From assembly GCF_963924675.1 (NCBI RefSeq), contig NC_089232.1, positions 42,944,522 through 43,008,521 of the forward strand: a DNA stretch of 64,000 nt. The letters run 5' to 3'. This document shows, in pieces, positions 1 to 12,118 of this stretch. Position numbers and translations under genes: made by a program. The notes under the pieces are model-generated. The model did not search any database, was not told the DNA's origin, and was given only the letters and a program-made list of their open reading frames with translations. The stretch's first letter is position 1; every line of letters begins with the position of its first letter. The DNA comes from Phocoena phocoena. Lineage: Eukaryota > Chordata > Mammalia > Artiodactyla > Phocoenidae.

Positions 1-1300
1 TTCTAAGAATTTGTCCATGTCTTCTAGGTTGTCCATTTTATTGGTATATAGTTGTTTATAGTAGTCTCTTATGATCCTTTGTATTTCCGTGGTGTCTGTT
101 GTAACTTCTTTTATTTCATTTCTAAAGTTTTTGATTTGAGCCCTCTCCCTCTTTTTCTTGGTGAATCTGGCTAAAGGTTTATCGATTTTGTTTATCTTTT
201 CAAAGAACCAGCTTTTAGTTTCATTGATCTTTGCTATTGTTTTCTTCATCTCTACTTCATTTATTTCTGCCCTGATCATTATGATTTCTCTCCTTCTACT
301 AACTTTGGGTTTGGTTTGTTCTTCTTTCTCTAGTTGCTTTAGGTGTAAGGGTAGGTTGTTTATTTGAGATTTTTCTTGTTTCCTGAGGTAAGATTGTATT
401 GCTATAAACTTCCCTCTTAGACCTGCTTTTGCTGTGTCCCATTGGTTTTGGATTGTCATGCTTTCATTTTCACTTGTTTCTAGGTAATTTTTAAATTTCC
501 TCTTTGATTTATTCAGTGATCCATTAGTTGTTTGGTAGCATATTGTTTAGCCTCCCAGTGTTTGTGTTTTTTTACATTTTTTTCTTGCAGTTGATTTCTA
601 ATTTCATAGCGTTGTGGTCAGAAAAGATACTTGATATGGTTTCAGTTTTCTTAAATTTACTGAGGCTTGCTTTGTGACCCAGCATGCAATCAATCCTGGA
701 GAATGTTCCGTGTGCACTTGTGGAGAACGTGTATTCTGCTGCCTTTGGATGGAATGTTCTATAAATATCAATTAAATACATCTGGTCTAATGTGTCATTT
801 AAGACCTTTCTTTCTTTATTGATTTTTCTGTCTGGATGATCTGTGAATCAATGAATGTAGGGTGGTATATTTCCCCACTATTATTGTGTTACTATCATTT
901 CTTCTTTTATGGCTCTTAGCATTTGCCTTATATTTTGAGGTGCTCCTATGTTGGGTGCATATATATTTGTAATTGTTATATCTTCTTCTTGGATTGATTC
1001 CTTGATCATTATGTAGTATCCTTCTTTGTCAATTGTAACAGTCTTTATTTTAAAGTCTATTTTGTCTGATATGAGTATTGCTACTCCAGTTTTCTTTTGA
1101 TTTCCATTTGCATGGCATACCTTTTACATCCCCTCACTTTCAGTCTGTATGTGTCCCTAGATCTGAAGTGCGTCTCTTGTAGACAGCATATATATGGGAC
1201 TTGTTTTTGTATTCATTCATCTAGTCTATATCTTTTGGTTGGAACATTTAATCAATTTATATTCAAGGTAATTATCAATATTTATGCTCTTACTGCCAGT
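1..1300 (-). pseudogene. L1 ORF2 relic: endonuclease domain and start of linker
   Basis: In L1, ORF2p nicks target DNA and reverse-transcribes the L1 RNA. The minus strand here encodes pieces of the APE-like endonuclease. The longest open piece (572-781, 69 aa) contains YLIDIYRTFHP and ends near the catalytic SDHNA motif (codons at 608-622). Further upstream come NIYAPNIGAP, DKEGYYIMIK and, near 1165-1179, the QETH motif with its catalytic Glu. These fall in different frames with several stops, so the gene is dead. Positions 1-570 continue into the linker before the reverse transcriptase, which lies outside the window. The start codon is not clear; I place it near 1270-1340 from the homology boundary. 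Confidence 0.88.
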
Positions 1301-1512
1301 TTGTTAATTGTTTTGGATTTGTTTTTTAGGTCTTTTTTCTTACCTTCCTCTTTTGTTCTCTTGTGATTTGATAACTTTTATGTTGTGTTTGAATTCCTTT
1401 TTCTTTTGCGTGTGTGTATCTATTGTAGATTTTCGGTTTGTCGTTACCATGAGGTTTTGATACAGCATTCTGTATATAAACAAGATTGTTTTAAGTTGCT
1501 GGTCTTTTAATT

Positions 1513-2560
1513 TCAAATGCATTTCAAACATCCTGCATTTGTGCTCTCCTCACAGTTGCTGATTTTGATATCATATTTGTGTGTGGTTGATTTCTTACCT
1601 TTACTGTATGCCCTTACTGATGAGCTTTTCCATTCATAATTTTCTTGTTTCCATTTGTGCCCTTTTCTTTTCTGCCTAGAGAATTCCTTCAGCATTTGTT
1701 GCAGAGCTCCTCTGGTGGTACTAAATTCTTTTAGCTTTTTCCTACCTGTAAGCTTTGGATTTCTGCATAGAATCTGAATGAGAGCCTTGCTGGGTAGCAC
1801 ATTCTGGGTTGTAGGTTCTTCCCTTTCATTATTTTAAATATATCTGGCCACTCCCTTCTGGCCTGCAGAGTCTGCTGAGAAATCAGCTGATAACTTTATT
1901 GAAATTCCCTTGTATGTTATTTGTTGCTTTTCCCTCATTTCTTTTAATATTTTTTCTTTGTCTTTATTTTTTGTCAATTTGATTACTATGTGTCTCAGCG
2001 TGTTCCTCCTTGGTTTTATCCTGCCAGAGACTCTCTGTGCTTCCTAGACTTGGGTGACTGTTTCCTTTCCCTTGTTAAGGAAGTTTTCAGTTATTACATC
2101 TTCAAATATTTTTTCACGTCCTTTACCTCTTTCTTCTCCTGCTGGGACCCCTTATGCAAATGTTGGTGTATTTAATGTTGTCCCAGAGGTCTCTTAGACT
2201 GTCCTCATTTCTTTTTGTTCTTTTTTCTTTATTCTGTTCCACAACAGTTATTTCCACCATTCTGTCTTCCAGCTCACTAATCCGTTCTTCTGCCTCAGTT
2301 ATTTTGCTATTGATTCCTTCTAGTATATTTTCATTTCAGTTATTGTATTGTTCATTTCTGTTTGTTTGTTCTTTAGTTCTTCTAGGTCTTTTTTAAACAT
2401 TTCTTGTATCCTCTCAATCTGTACCTCCATTTTTTTTTCCAAGATCTTGAATCATTTTTACTTTCATTACTTTGAATTCTTTTTCAGGTAGATTGCCTAT
2501 CTCTACTTCACTTAGTTATTCTTCTGGGATTTTATCTTGTTCCTTTGTCTGGGACAGATT
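1513..2560 (-). pseudogene. L1 ORF1 relic (coiled coil, RRM and C-terminal domain)
   Basis: In L1, ORF1p is a trimeric RNA-binding chaperone that coats L1 RNA. The minus-strand frame at 1513-1800 contains FSTTRGALQQMLKEF, the hallmark of the ORF1p C-terminal domain. Farther upstream (2100-2450) the minus strand gives fragments of the form RNEDSLRDLWD and a Glu/Lys-rich stretch with MVEI and ISELED-like pieces, as expected for the end of the coiled coil. Several frameshifts and stops separate the parts. The neighbouring ORF2 relic lies downstream on the same strand in the normal L1 order. Boundaries are approximate. Confidence 0.82.
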
Positions 2561-3523
2561 CTTTTGCTGTTTCATTTTGTCTAACTTCCTGTGATTGTGG
2601 TTTCTGTTCCACAGGCTGCAGTGTTGTAGGCTGTAGTTCTTCTTGCTTCTGCTGTCTGCCCCCTGGTGGATAAAGCTGTCTAAGAGGAACGTGTAGGCTT
2701 CCTGGTGGGAAGGACTGGTTCCTGTCCCTGGTGGGTGGAGCTGGGTCTTGTCTCTCTGGTGGGCAGGGCCATGTCAGGGGTTGTGTTTATTAGGCAGCTG
2801 TGTGCTTAGGAAGACTTTAAGCAGCCTGTCTGATGATGGGTAGGGCCATGTTCCTGTCCTGTTGGTTGTTTGGCCTGTGGCATCCCAACACTGGAACCTG
2901 TTGGATGAGGCCGGTTGTTGATGGGAAAATGGTGGGCTCCAGGAGAGCTCATGCTAATGAATACTCCCAAGACCTACCACAGCTAGTGTACATGTCCCCA
3001 CAGTGAGTCACAGCCACTGCCCGCCCCCCACCTCCACAGGAGACCCTCTAATACTAGCAGGTAAGTCTGGCCCTGGGTCCTGGTGTGCATGAAACCCTGT
3101 GTCCACCCTCTAAGAGTGGAGTTTCTGTTTCCCCCAGTCCTATGGAATTCCTGCAATCAAAGCCTGCTGGCCATCAAAGCCAGATTCTATGGAGGTTCCT
3201 CCTCCTGTTGCCAGATCCCCAGGCTTGGGATCCTGACCTGGTGCTCAGAACTTTCAATCCTGTGGGAGACCTTCTGTGGTATAATTATTTTCTTGTTTGT
3301 GGGTCACCTACTCAGTGTGTATGGGATTTGAGTTTATTGTGATTGTGCCCCACCTACCATCTTGTCGTGGCTTCTTCCTTGTCTTTGGATGTAGGTTATC
3401 TTTTTTGGTAGGTTCCAGCATTTTTTTGTTGATGGTTGTTCATCAGTTAGTTGTGATTTTGGCATTTTTAGTGGAAGAGGTGAGCTCATGTCCTTCTACT
3501 CTGCCATCTTGTCTCCTTCCCCC
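2561..3523 (-). promoter_or_regulatory. L1 5' UTR with former internal promoter
   Basis: This is the GC-richer leader upstream of the ORF1 relic. In L1 elements the 5' UTR holds an internal RNA polymerase II promoter. The stretch contains several CTGGTGG words between 2660 and 2770 and ends at 3523 with the L1 start sequence. Whether any promoter activity remains cannot be judged from sequence. Two frames of about 80-85 codons on the plus strand here (3083-3342) are chance openings in the antisense of the UTR. Confidence 0.75.
2656..2669 (-). promoter_or_regulatory. CTCF-like motif inside L1 5' UTR
   Basis: The minus strand reads CCACCAGGGGGCAG, which matches the well-known CTCF core (CCASYAGRKGGCAG). 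Binding in cells is not shown by the sequence. It sits among three weaker CTGGTGG words in the same UTR. Confidence 0.5.
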
Positions 3524-3734
3524 AGCACTGATTTTTGTTGTTGTTGCTGTTAGCACTGAATTTATTTTGATCAACACTAGACGGTGAGATTAGAGTTGCA
3601 GTGCCTAAATTATCTCATATGCTAAAATGGAAGCCATTGCTAGTACATACATCATCAGCATATGTGATAGATTACAACAGAAACCTCATTTATTTCAACT
3701 TCTATATATCCACACCTTTTGCCAGTTGGTTTTG
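3524..3734. other. Unassigned flank of the L1 5' end
   Basis: It begins with a short TTG-rich stretch just outside the L1 start. I recognise no gene or repeat. Confidence 0.5.
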
Positions 3735-4128
3735 CTATTCCTTTAAGAAGAGGTAGCACCAATTTTCCACCCCTTGAATTGAGTGGTTTGTAACTTTATT
3801 TGGCTCATAATTATAGTATTCCCAGCATCAAAACAAACTGTATTTTCACTTGCCTGTTATTGATCTCTTCTGTGACCATGATAAAATGGCATGATGATGA
3901 AAGAAATGTAGGATAGTTTCATGTTGACCTTGTTGCCTTGGACAAGGCCATTATATAGATAAGCTAGTAGATAGTCCATCCCCAGGCATATGAATGAGTC
4001 AAGCTAAGATCAGCAGAACTCTCTAGCTCCTGAGTGAGCCCAGCTGAGATCAGTTAAACTTTGAGATAAAGAAAAGTTATGTGTTGTATGACACAATGAC
4101 TTTTGTGAGTTCGCTACACAGCTATAAT
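3735..4128 (+). mobile_element. MLT1-like (ERVL-MaLR) solo LTR relic
   Basis: The stretch holds words typical of MLT1 LTRs: CCAATTTTCCACCCCTTGAA near 3760, GAGTGAGCCCAGCTGAGATC near 4032, and a decayed 3' terminus ending in a GTTCGCTACACAGC-type sequence near 4115. No internal retroviral gene follows. It is a noncoding relic, much diverged; the subfamily is not assigned. Confidence 0.55.
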
Positions 4129-4135
4129 TTTTAAA

Positions 4136-4385
4136 CTTTTTATTTTGAAACAATCGTAAATTTTAAATTTACTGAAGAATTATAAAGATTGTGCAGAGTT
4201 CCTGTATACTCTTCAGTAAGCTTCTCCTAATGTTAACATCTCAAATAACCATGTTACATTTACCAAAATTGGGAAATTATCATTGGCACAAACTTTATTT
4301 GGATTTCATCCATTTTTCCCCTAATGTTCTTTTGGTGTCCCAGGACCAATCCAAGATACCACATTGCGTTTAGTTGTCATTTATT
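4136..4385 (-). mobile_element. Old L1M-type 3' UTR fragment
   Basis: The sequence resembles the 3' region of old mammalian L1M elements as seen in antisense: TTTTTATTTTGAAACAAT at the start, then CCTAATGTTAACATCT and CCAAGATACCACATTGCGTT. Orientation is inferred from that resemblance. No coding capacity. Confidence 0.5.
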
Positions 4386-4488
4386 GTTATTTATCTAGCA
4401 GGTGACCTCTTGAATGCAGTGAATTCTACCCAGGATAAACATCTGCCTTGCACTGATTCAGTTTTCCCTCTTTATACTTTAGGTTAGG

Positions 4489-4655
4489 GCAGTGCTCCTC
4501 AAACTGTAATATACATATAAATTACCTGGGTATCTTGTTACAATGCAGATTTGTATTCAGTAAATTAGGGTGGGATAAGAGATTCTGCTTGTCTAACAAG
4601 CTCGCAGGTGATGTTAATATTGTCCATCCATGGACCATACATTGGATTACAAGGA
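4489..4655 (+). mobile_element. MER5A-type hAT (Charlie) MITE
   Basis: It starts with GCAGTGCTCCTCAAACTG and contains the typical middle (ATTACCTGGGTATCTTGTTA) and the CAGGTGATG segment before the end. This nonautonomous DNA transposon family is old in mammals and has no coding capacity. Confidence 0.7.
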
Positions 4656-5703
4656 CCTGAAACACAGAAATTAGATGATTAAGGTAGTCTGAGTGCTAAC
4701 TCTGTAAAGATTTAGTGCCAGGCTTAGCTTTGTAGCAGCCCAATCATGTGGCTAACAGTTTGAGGAAACAGCAACTGAGAAACTTGGAGAGCCCTATTCT
4801 GAGAAAGAAGATAAAGCAGATGTGAAGCCTCTAAGTTCACACAGCTTCTGAGAGAAATGGAAATGAAGATGGACCTTCTTAAATAATAATCAAAATTCCA
4901 GGAACCCAGCTGTTAGAAATGAGTCTCTAAACCCAACTCACACTCTCTTCTGCTCTAAATTTCAATCAATTTTAATCCCACTTTATTTATATTATTGTTA
5001 ATGGAACCCTATTTCTTCCTTCTAAACATCCTAATTTGCATCCATATAAGAATAATACCCCCAACTGTGCAAAGAATAAAAAAAAAGGAAAGAAGAAAAT
5101 AAAAGATAATAACTCTGGGAGTATATGGACCTAGAAGTATGTCAATCTTTCTTTAAAGCTCATTATAGTTTCTGTTCATGAAATACCTTTCTCCAGGCGT
5201 TCAAACACCTTATATAGAAAAGAGAGATTCCTCTAAAAACAACTGGTATATTTATAATTCAAACATAAATCTTAGTAGCAAATAAAAAATAAATTTCATG
5301 TAATATTTTTTTTAGTAATTAGAATTTCTGGAACCAGTCTAGTGTATTTTTTGTTAGATCAGTATATCCTATTAAGACAACGTGTGGCTGTGGGGTTAGG
5401 ACTGAAATCACAGCTATAGTTAGCCTCCAAGGTAAAAGGATAACTAGGTGGTCCCTCAGAACTTCATCTCCTGCTACTATTATATTGATACAAACTAACT
5501 GGGCAGACATTGCAACACGTTAGGTAGGCTTTGATTTTGTCTGTTTTAAATGAGGGCAACAAAACAAGATAGGATCTAAGGAACCTAGTATTGATAGCTT
5601 CTCTGGACTCTGTAATAATATTACTGAGTAGAGTGACTACTCTGTTGCTCCTTCCTACCCTGAAACTCGCTAACAATATCCACAACATTTGTTGGATTTC
5701 TTT
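4656..5703. other. Unassigned noncoding sequence
   Basis: AT-rich, with an A-rich patch at about 5070-5105. No gene, RNA or clear repeat recognised. Confidence 0.5.
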
Positions 5704-5770
5704 GATTCATTCATTCATTCATTCAACAAGAAGTTATCAAGCACATATATACCTCTATGAAGTAAATGCA
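5704..5770 (-). repeat. (ATTC)n run joined to a possible L2 3' tail
   Basis: About five ATTC units are followed by CATTCAACAAGAAGTTATCAA, which resembles the antisense 3' end of LINE-2 with its short tandem tail. The similarity is short. Confidence 0.4.
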
Positions 5771-7140
5771 GAATTACACCACAACCCTATTAAAAATTTG
5801 AAAAACCTCATTTACTCCGTAAGCAATTTGGACATTTATAATTACTTTCTCTCCTGTGGTGCTATACAAAGTGAGTGTGCCTATGAGCTCCTCCAAGCTA
5901 ATAAACCTCTTTCTGATTCCCTTTGAGTTAATATTACCAATAATCTTATATATAAATTCTTACATGTCTTGCTACTACAATAGGAAAGTCAATATTTTGC
6001 ATATATTATAATATATATATTTATATGTATTGCTTTTAATTGTGTATGTATTTCATAATTTAAATATGGTTTTGTGAGACTCTTGTTTTCATATTTGTTT
6101 ACCTAAGCATTTTTGGATTTGTACATACAGTTTTCTATCGTTTTATGAGTTTATGTCTTATTTTCTCTTCCATATTGTACATCTTATCTTTTATTTCACA
6201 ACACAGGCCTGGCCCTGAGGGGTCAGGTGACAATCTCTTATGACCTCTAAATGGTCAGTTGGTCATTGATATGTCTATTTCTATTTGATTCTTTAGTCTA
6301 TTTCTCTTTATGATTTGGGGGATAAAGCCTTGAGCTCTTCTTTTTTTTCTCAATTTTGCTCTTTATAAACCTGGAGAATTTGAATGAATGTGATTCACTT
6401 CTTAAGTATGCCTAGAATGAATTGCATTTCTTTTATTATCAAATCTTGATCATGATTCTGTGTTGAGTTCACTGCTAATATTGTGTCTGGGTATGCAGAT
6501 GTTAAGTTGATGTGCCATATAAACTCATCTCTGAGCCACAGTGTCAGTGATATAAATAAGTGTAACAAGCTGCATTGTTAGAAGTCAGGGCTTCAATATG
6601 GAAAGATGATAATAGAAGCTTTTTAAATGGGGTCATGAAATATCAATTTAAAATGTTCTGTGTTAGATAGGTGACACTGTTGCTGCTTTCTGTCAGAGGG
6701 AAGCATATTGACAAAATTCTCTATTTTCCATGTATGTTTTTCAAATGGGAGAGTTTGCATCAGAATCTCAGAAGGTGTTTTCCCCAGATTTAATAATTTC
6801 ATTCTTCAGCCCTCGGAAAAACGATAGCAGCCACCTTTCATTGTGGACATTTATTCCAAAGCATATTTTATCAGATTGGGTCATGTTTTTGAATAAATAA
6901 GGCACTTAGTTTTTATTTATTCCATAAAACACCTGTTAATTTTTTTCCAGTAGCATAAGGTCATAGTCTAAGATGCTCTAAGATTTCCCAAAGATATAAT
7001 TGAAAATAGCTTGGCCATCAAGCAGATTACTTTCCAAGGGCAGCCTTTGCACTGCTGGTCCTTACAAAGTCAGCAAATGTGTTACTGTCTCTTTAAAGCA
7101 ATGGGGCTTCTGTACTTCTACAATATGATACTCAGGCTTT
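5771..7140. other. Unassigned, with a CNE-like block at 6500-7130
   Basis: No gene or repeat recognised. The first half is AT-rich, with TA-rich stretches near 6000-6040. The part from about 6500 to 7130 is free of recognisable repeats, of mixed composition, and resembles conserved noncoding sequence by eye only. Confidence 0.45.
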
Positions 7141-7529
7141 TTCTTTTTTTTTTTTTAATTTCAGCTTTATTGAGCCATAGTTGACAAATAAAATGTTAAG
7201 GTAATTGAAGTGTATATTGGGACAATTTGATACGCATATACATTTGAAGCAATTCCCCCCATCTAGTTAAAACACATCTATTACCTCACATATTTATCTC
7301 TTTTTTGAGAACATGTTAGTTCTGCTCTCTTAGCAAATTTCAGTTGTACAATACAGTGTTATCAACTGTAGTCACCATGTTATACATTCAGTCCTCAGAC
7401 CTTATTCATCTTACAGCTGAAAGTTTGTGCCTTTTTATCCACCTTTTTTCCCTCTTTCCTCCAGCCTCCAACCCCTGGCAACCACTTTTCTGTTTCTATG
7501 CATTTCACTTTTTTTTTAGATTTCACCTG
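7141..7529 (-). mobile_element. LINE-1 3' end, 5'-truncated
   Basis: A T run at about 7145-7156 (the poly(A) tail read from the other strand) is followed by TTTCAGCTTTATTGAGCCATA and further L1 3' UTR sequence, including CAACCCCTGGCAACCACTTT near 7470. The match stops at about 7529, so the insertion is 5'-truncated and carries no ORF2. A frame of 82 codons here is antisense noise. Confidence 0.8.
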
Positions 7530-8052
7530 ATAGTCAAGACTTTTTCAACCCTCAGTGTATACTTTGATTACCTACCTTTCCTGGCTACTTGAAACCTTAT
7601 TTATTGGCGAGTTTAAATTTAATCACTTTGTAAACAACTCTGAATAAAAGCATAATTTTCACATAGTCACCTACATTAAAAAAATCATTTTTCAGTGGTC
7701 TGGCAGGTCTGGTCTGATCAGAAGTATCTGTCAGTAGTAAGCAATAATTCACTTGCTTATCTTAACTCCAATAAAGAAGCCTTCTTAGACATGGCCCAAT
7801 GTTGTCTAGCTGGCCAATTCATAAAGTGTCAAAGGAGACTAAAAAGAACCTAAGAATGTCCAACCACATAGTGAAAGGAGTTGTATGAAGTGGAGAAGCT
7901 CTGTCTCGGTGGCCAACAGCATTCTGTGCCTGCTCTTCCCCTCACTTCTTGGCTTCTCTATTTTTTTCATCCTCGTGTTGTGCTCAGAAACCTTCCCTTT
8001 TGTCTGAAACTAGTATAGCAAACTTTGCTTTCAGAAAGTAAAGTGTAGAAGA
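7530..8052. other. Unassigned noncoding sequence
   Basis: No gene or repeat seen. Confidence 0.5.
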
Positions 8053-8297
8053 GGTTGTATAGAGTAGTGGTTAAGAGTGTGGGGTTTAAAGAGAGACAGT
8101 TTGGGATCAAATTCTGATGCTATCACCTGCCACGTACCCTGGGCAAGTCCATTAACCTCTCTGTTTACTCTTCAGTCCTTTTTGGACTGTTTATTACTGA
8201 CCAGCGCATAGGATCCTGTAATGGTTAAACCAATTATCCATTTGAGGGACTGTCATTAATAAGTATTCAATGAATAGTAGCCATTACTATTATTATG
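8053..8297 (+). mobile_element. MIR SINE
   Basis: Contains TAGAGTAGTGGTTAAGAGTG at the tRNA-derived head, then the core CCCTGGGCAAGTCCATTAACC and a decayed 3' part near TCAATGAATAG. MIRs are old tRNA-derived SINEs mobilised by L2. Confidence 0.8.
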
Positions 8298-9452
8298 TTC
8301 ATCTTTTACAAGTTACTATGATATTAACTTGTTAATTTTTGAGGGACATATGGATATTAAATTTTATCTCTAATAATGAAGTCATTTGATGTTTCTTCAA
8401 GCATTAGGAAGTCAGAAGAGGGAGTATTTCAGAGAGAGCTACCTTTCTTTGTACCCATGATATGATAATCACCACTTTTCAGGTCTCTTTTCTTAGTGAG
8501 ATGGTGTAACTATATATCTCATTTAATTCTTATTGGATCCAGATGAATCACTAAAGTGACTCTTGCATATCTTCAGGGCAGAAATTACCTCTACTAATTT
8601 TAGGCTCTGATCACTAGAGAAGACCTTCCATATAAGCATTTGAATTGCTTATTGTTTATACATATTTATATTCCTCTTGGCTATTCTCACCATGATTACT
8701 GTCTAGATTTTCAGAATTGCCTCCTCCCCCAACACCCCTTACTTTGTAACTGACTCCCTGCTGTTCTTGACTCAGGAGTGTTTAAGTCCCATATTTAAAT
8801 GGTGAAACATTTGTTTGTGAGAAACACCATATGTCCAGAATTCGTGTACCTGTCGAAGAGAGGCCTTGCAGGACCTGACAGGTGGAATGTCTGCATATAG
8901 GTTGTTCTGTCATGATCATTCATAATGATTCTCAAAGGGAGTATGAGTAATTTACATATCAAAGGTCCTATGTCAGGAGTGTATATTAAGCAAGAAGCTC
9001 ACCAGTATTAAATTTTTGATCAGGAAATTTCTTCAGGGACCATATCTCAATTTTCAAGGCATTTCTAGTAAAGACAACTTAAGTAACTGCTTTGATTAAC
9101 AGTGTCACCTTTCCTATTTGAAGGTATTGCTGACTCAGATTCATATCCCATTCAATCCTCATTATAACCTTGAGTCAAGTGTTAGGGCCCACATATAATT
9201 AGGATTCATGTACTGTCCACCATGCCACTTAGCTAGTGTCCCATTATCCCACTTTGCCTCAAATATGACTCTCCTCTCAGATATTAATTTATAAAATACT
9301 CATTGTTTTACATATATATGTATAAAACCAAGTAAGAGGAGATGTTTTGTGGTGGGGAAGTGCTTTGCCAGTGGCCCTGTGATATCGTAGAGTACAGCAC
9401 ATCTATTCAGGTGAAGTTGGTTCTATAGACCACCTTTGTTTAAGGGTGTAGC
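8298..9452. other. Unassigned noncoding sequence
   Basis: No gene, RNA or repeat recognised. Confidence 0.5.
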
Positions 9453-9693
9453 TCAGTGTTTTCCAACATGTAGTTTGGAGAACAAAACTGGTTTTGTTGT
9501 TGTTATTGTTTTTACTACTAGATTTCTCAGGACATTTATTATTAGTAATGTATATTTGTGAGTCTACAAGGGAAAAAAGACATACTTTTCAACATTGCCC
9601 AAATTTATTTAATCATACAATATCTTTTTTTCACAGAGATACAGAAAAACTCATGGCTCCAAGGCTTTATACGAGGCATTCCAGAAAACACTA
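9453..9693 (+). mobile_element. Possible hAT-type MITE
   Basis: The ends are roughly inverted: CAGTGTTTTCC at the left and CCAGAAAACACTA at the right, as in Charlie-type elements. The middle is diverged and no 8-bp target duplication is evident. Confidence 0.33.
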
Positions 9694-10937
9694 ATATGAC
9701 TATTTGAAAACCTGGAGAAAATCCCTATTAAATTAGGAGGGAGGAAGGTAGAGACAAAGTGTAATAGAGCCTCTACTGAGGATCTTGGTTTTGCTTAAAT
9801 ATTTTACTATCTCATTGAGTGTGAAAATGAAAATAAACAAACTATCATCATTTCAACCACCATAATTGCTTTGGTAAAATAATGGTAAATAGCAGCATAG
9901 CCATTTTTAAATGTTTGTTTTTTTCACATTTGCCATGTTACTTATGGACTCAAGGCCAGCTACTACTGTAACTTCCTTTACTTCCTTATTGCTGATGTTT
10001 TAAAATGTGAACTTTCAATCCATTTCCCTTGATTTGCCCAGCTTCTCACTTTGCTTCAGGTCTAGAAGGATAGGGAGTGTTAGCCCCGGTAGACACTCCC
10101 CTGTCTCAGACATGCATTCTGCCCACCCCTGTCCAGTCCCTCTACTCCCCCAGACATAGCAAATTTTGACCTCTGGTTCTTTGGTTCTTTATCACCAATT
10201 CTTTCACCTTAGTCCACTCACCTTAGTCCCAGCTTCATCAGATCAAATGCTCATATTTAAGGCTGTGTTATTTTTCTTTGTGATGTAGAGGGGTCTTCTA
10301 CTGTTAAAGTTTAAAAATCCACCTTTCATGTGCACTTAAAGTCCCCTGTTGAATTTATCTGCAAAGAATAAAAGATAGAGAATGAAGTAGAAAAAGTCCT
10401 GTAAATCACTGCCTATATTTTCTGATAAGCATATCGAAAGCCCACTCTTCCCCATTCTAGTAAACCTCCAAAGTGATGGATTTAGTTGAGGGACAGGAAT
10501 GTGGGTGAATAGCTGTGGGGTGAGGACAGGGGGAGTAAACCCAGAGCTGTGCTGCAGCTGTGTTTCCTGGTGGTTCAGCAGAGCCAGTGGTTAGATTTCC
10601 ACGAGCTGTGAAAGCTGGCCGGTAAACACAGCCGTTATTGAGAAGTAAATTATATAAACTTATATTTAAATAATTTACATTAAAAACAAAGGTAATACGT
10701 ACTCAAAACACCACTTCCTAATTATTTTATTACATGTTACTATTATATATGATCAAGGTTATTTATATCCATTGTATTTGCCTTGTGGAAATAGTATACA
10801 ATAATGTGCTATCGTGCACCTTCTCCCAATTCCCTGGTCAGGTTTGTAACTTGAATTTGGCCATTGGGGGAATTTTCATACCATAGAAACCAGCAACTAT
10901 TACACAGCAAGGCTCATTTTATTGTTTTATTGATTAT
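9694..10937. other. Unassigned noncoding sequence
   Basis: No gene or clear repeat. A short C-rich stretch lies at about 10085-10155. Confidence 0.5.
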
Positions 10938-11044
10938 CCAGAAATTGGCAAATTTTTTCTGTACCTGTATCAATAAAACGATTTACCAAAACAGGAGATT
11001 GCCCAGATTTGGCCCGTCAGCCAAGGTTTGCTGATCTTTAGTCT
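10938..11044 (-). mobile_element. hAT-type element, internally deleted copy
   Basis: The minus strand gives GATCAGCAAACCTTGGCTGA then GGGCCAAAT, CCTGTTTTGGTAAA and finally AATTTGCCAATTTCTGG. These are both ends of the family whose consensus starts CAGGGGTCGGCAAACT, joined after loss of the middle. Related copies lie at 16941, 21097 and 35786. Confidence 0.6.
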
Positions 11045-12118
11045 GAAGTTAAGAAGATGATGCTGGAATGTTCATAATGCATTTAAAGTTAACAGTGTAT
11101 TATAACTGTATCCATTACATTGTGAATTGCACAAAAAATTCAGGAATTATTCCAGTATTTGAAAACTATTATCCCATTTGGCAAGAAAGCCACTATCATC
11201 ACTGAGGAATGAGTGCCATTCTGGCATATGTCTTCTATGTTTCACTTTCATATTACTCATTAATGTAAGTGAAAATATCCGGTATTTAGGTAAGAACTAC
11301 ACTTGTTTGTCAACTGCAATAATAGATTGGTTATGGACACCAGAATTGGGCAAAAATCAACCAAAACATTCTGTGAGAGTCAACTGGTTATATGGAATTG
11401 TATGTTGTATTACTTTTATTATTATTTGTAAATTGCATGCTACACATCCTTTAGATTGGTAAAGGATTTTATGTACATATATGGGTATATAAATTTTTTT
11501 TCCTGAAGAGTCTGTTGTTAAACATTTATCAGTTTGCCACTGAGGGAAAGAAATCACATATGGGGGTAATTGGAAGTAGCCGTGGAAAAGGAAGAAGGTG
11601 GGTTCACCTCTGGAACACTAGGAGAGAAAGGAAGAGGGTGCTTAGGAGAATATGAGTTTGTCTAGTTTTTTGGACGAGGACTCAGGATTCCTCTAGATTT
11701 GGAGTGGGGGATGGGACCATTGTGCTCTTAGCAGGCCAAGGTGAAATTATTACTGTGAGTATGTTAACATACAATGAAAGCACCTAATGCCACACTTTGC
11801 CTTGAGGTAACTTGTATGTTGAGTAGAAGTTGAAATCCAATATGTGTACTATGCCAGAGTTTTCAACGTGGTTTCAATGGGAAAAATACCCCACACGTCT
11901 AACAAACAACTTATATATTTTGGGGAAACATATCTTTCATAAAAACAATCTGGATTTTAAATGATTAAAACAAACTCTCATGCACAGCATGCTTTGGAGA
12001 TTGCACTTTTACTTTCTTTTGTTATTATTATCTTCAGTGCTGACTACTTTTTAAGAATGTACTTGTTAGAGCATCATTTTCTTTCCACAGCTTCAATTAA
12101 AATGAGGTATGGCGATTT
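11045..12118. other. Unassigned noncoding sequence
   Basis: A purine-rich part lies at about 11570-11660. Frames of 66 and 94 codons have no recognisable product. Confidence 0.5.

Larger units (their letters stand above)
1..3523 (-). mobile_element. LINE-1 retrotransposon, 5' half, antisense
   Basis: Read on the minus strand this is an L1 element in the order 5' UTR, ORF1, ORF2. Its 5' end lies at about 3523, where the minus strand begins with a G-rich run followed by AGACAAGATGGCAGAGTAGA, a typical L1 start. ORF1 and the ORF2 endonuclease region follow, and the element leaves the window at position 1, between the endonuclease and reverse transcriptase parts of ORF2. Both frames are broken by stops and frameshifts, so this copy cannot move itself. 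A copy that keeps its 5' end is less common than a 5'-truncated one. The 3' end, tail and target-site duplication lie outside the window. The subfamily was not determined. Confidence 0.93.
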
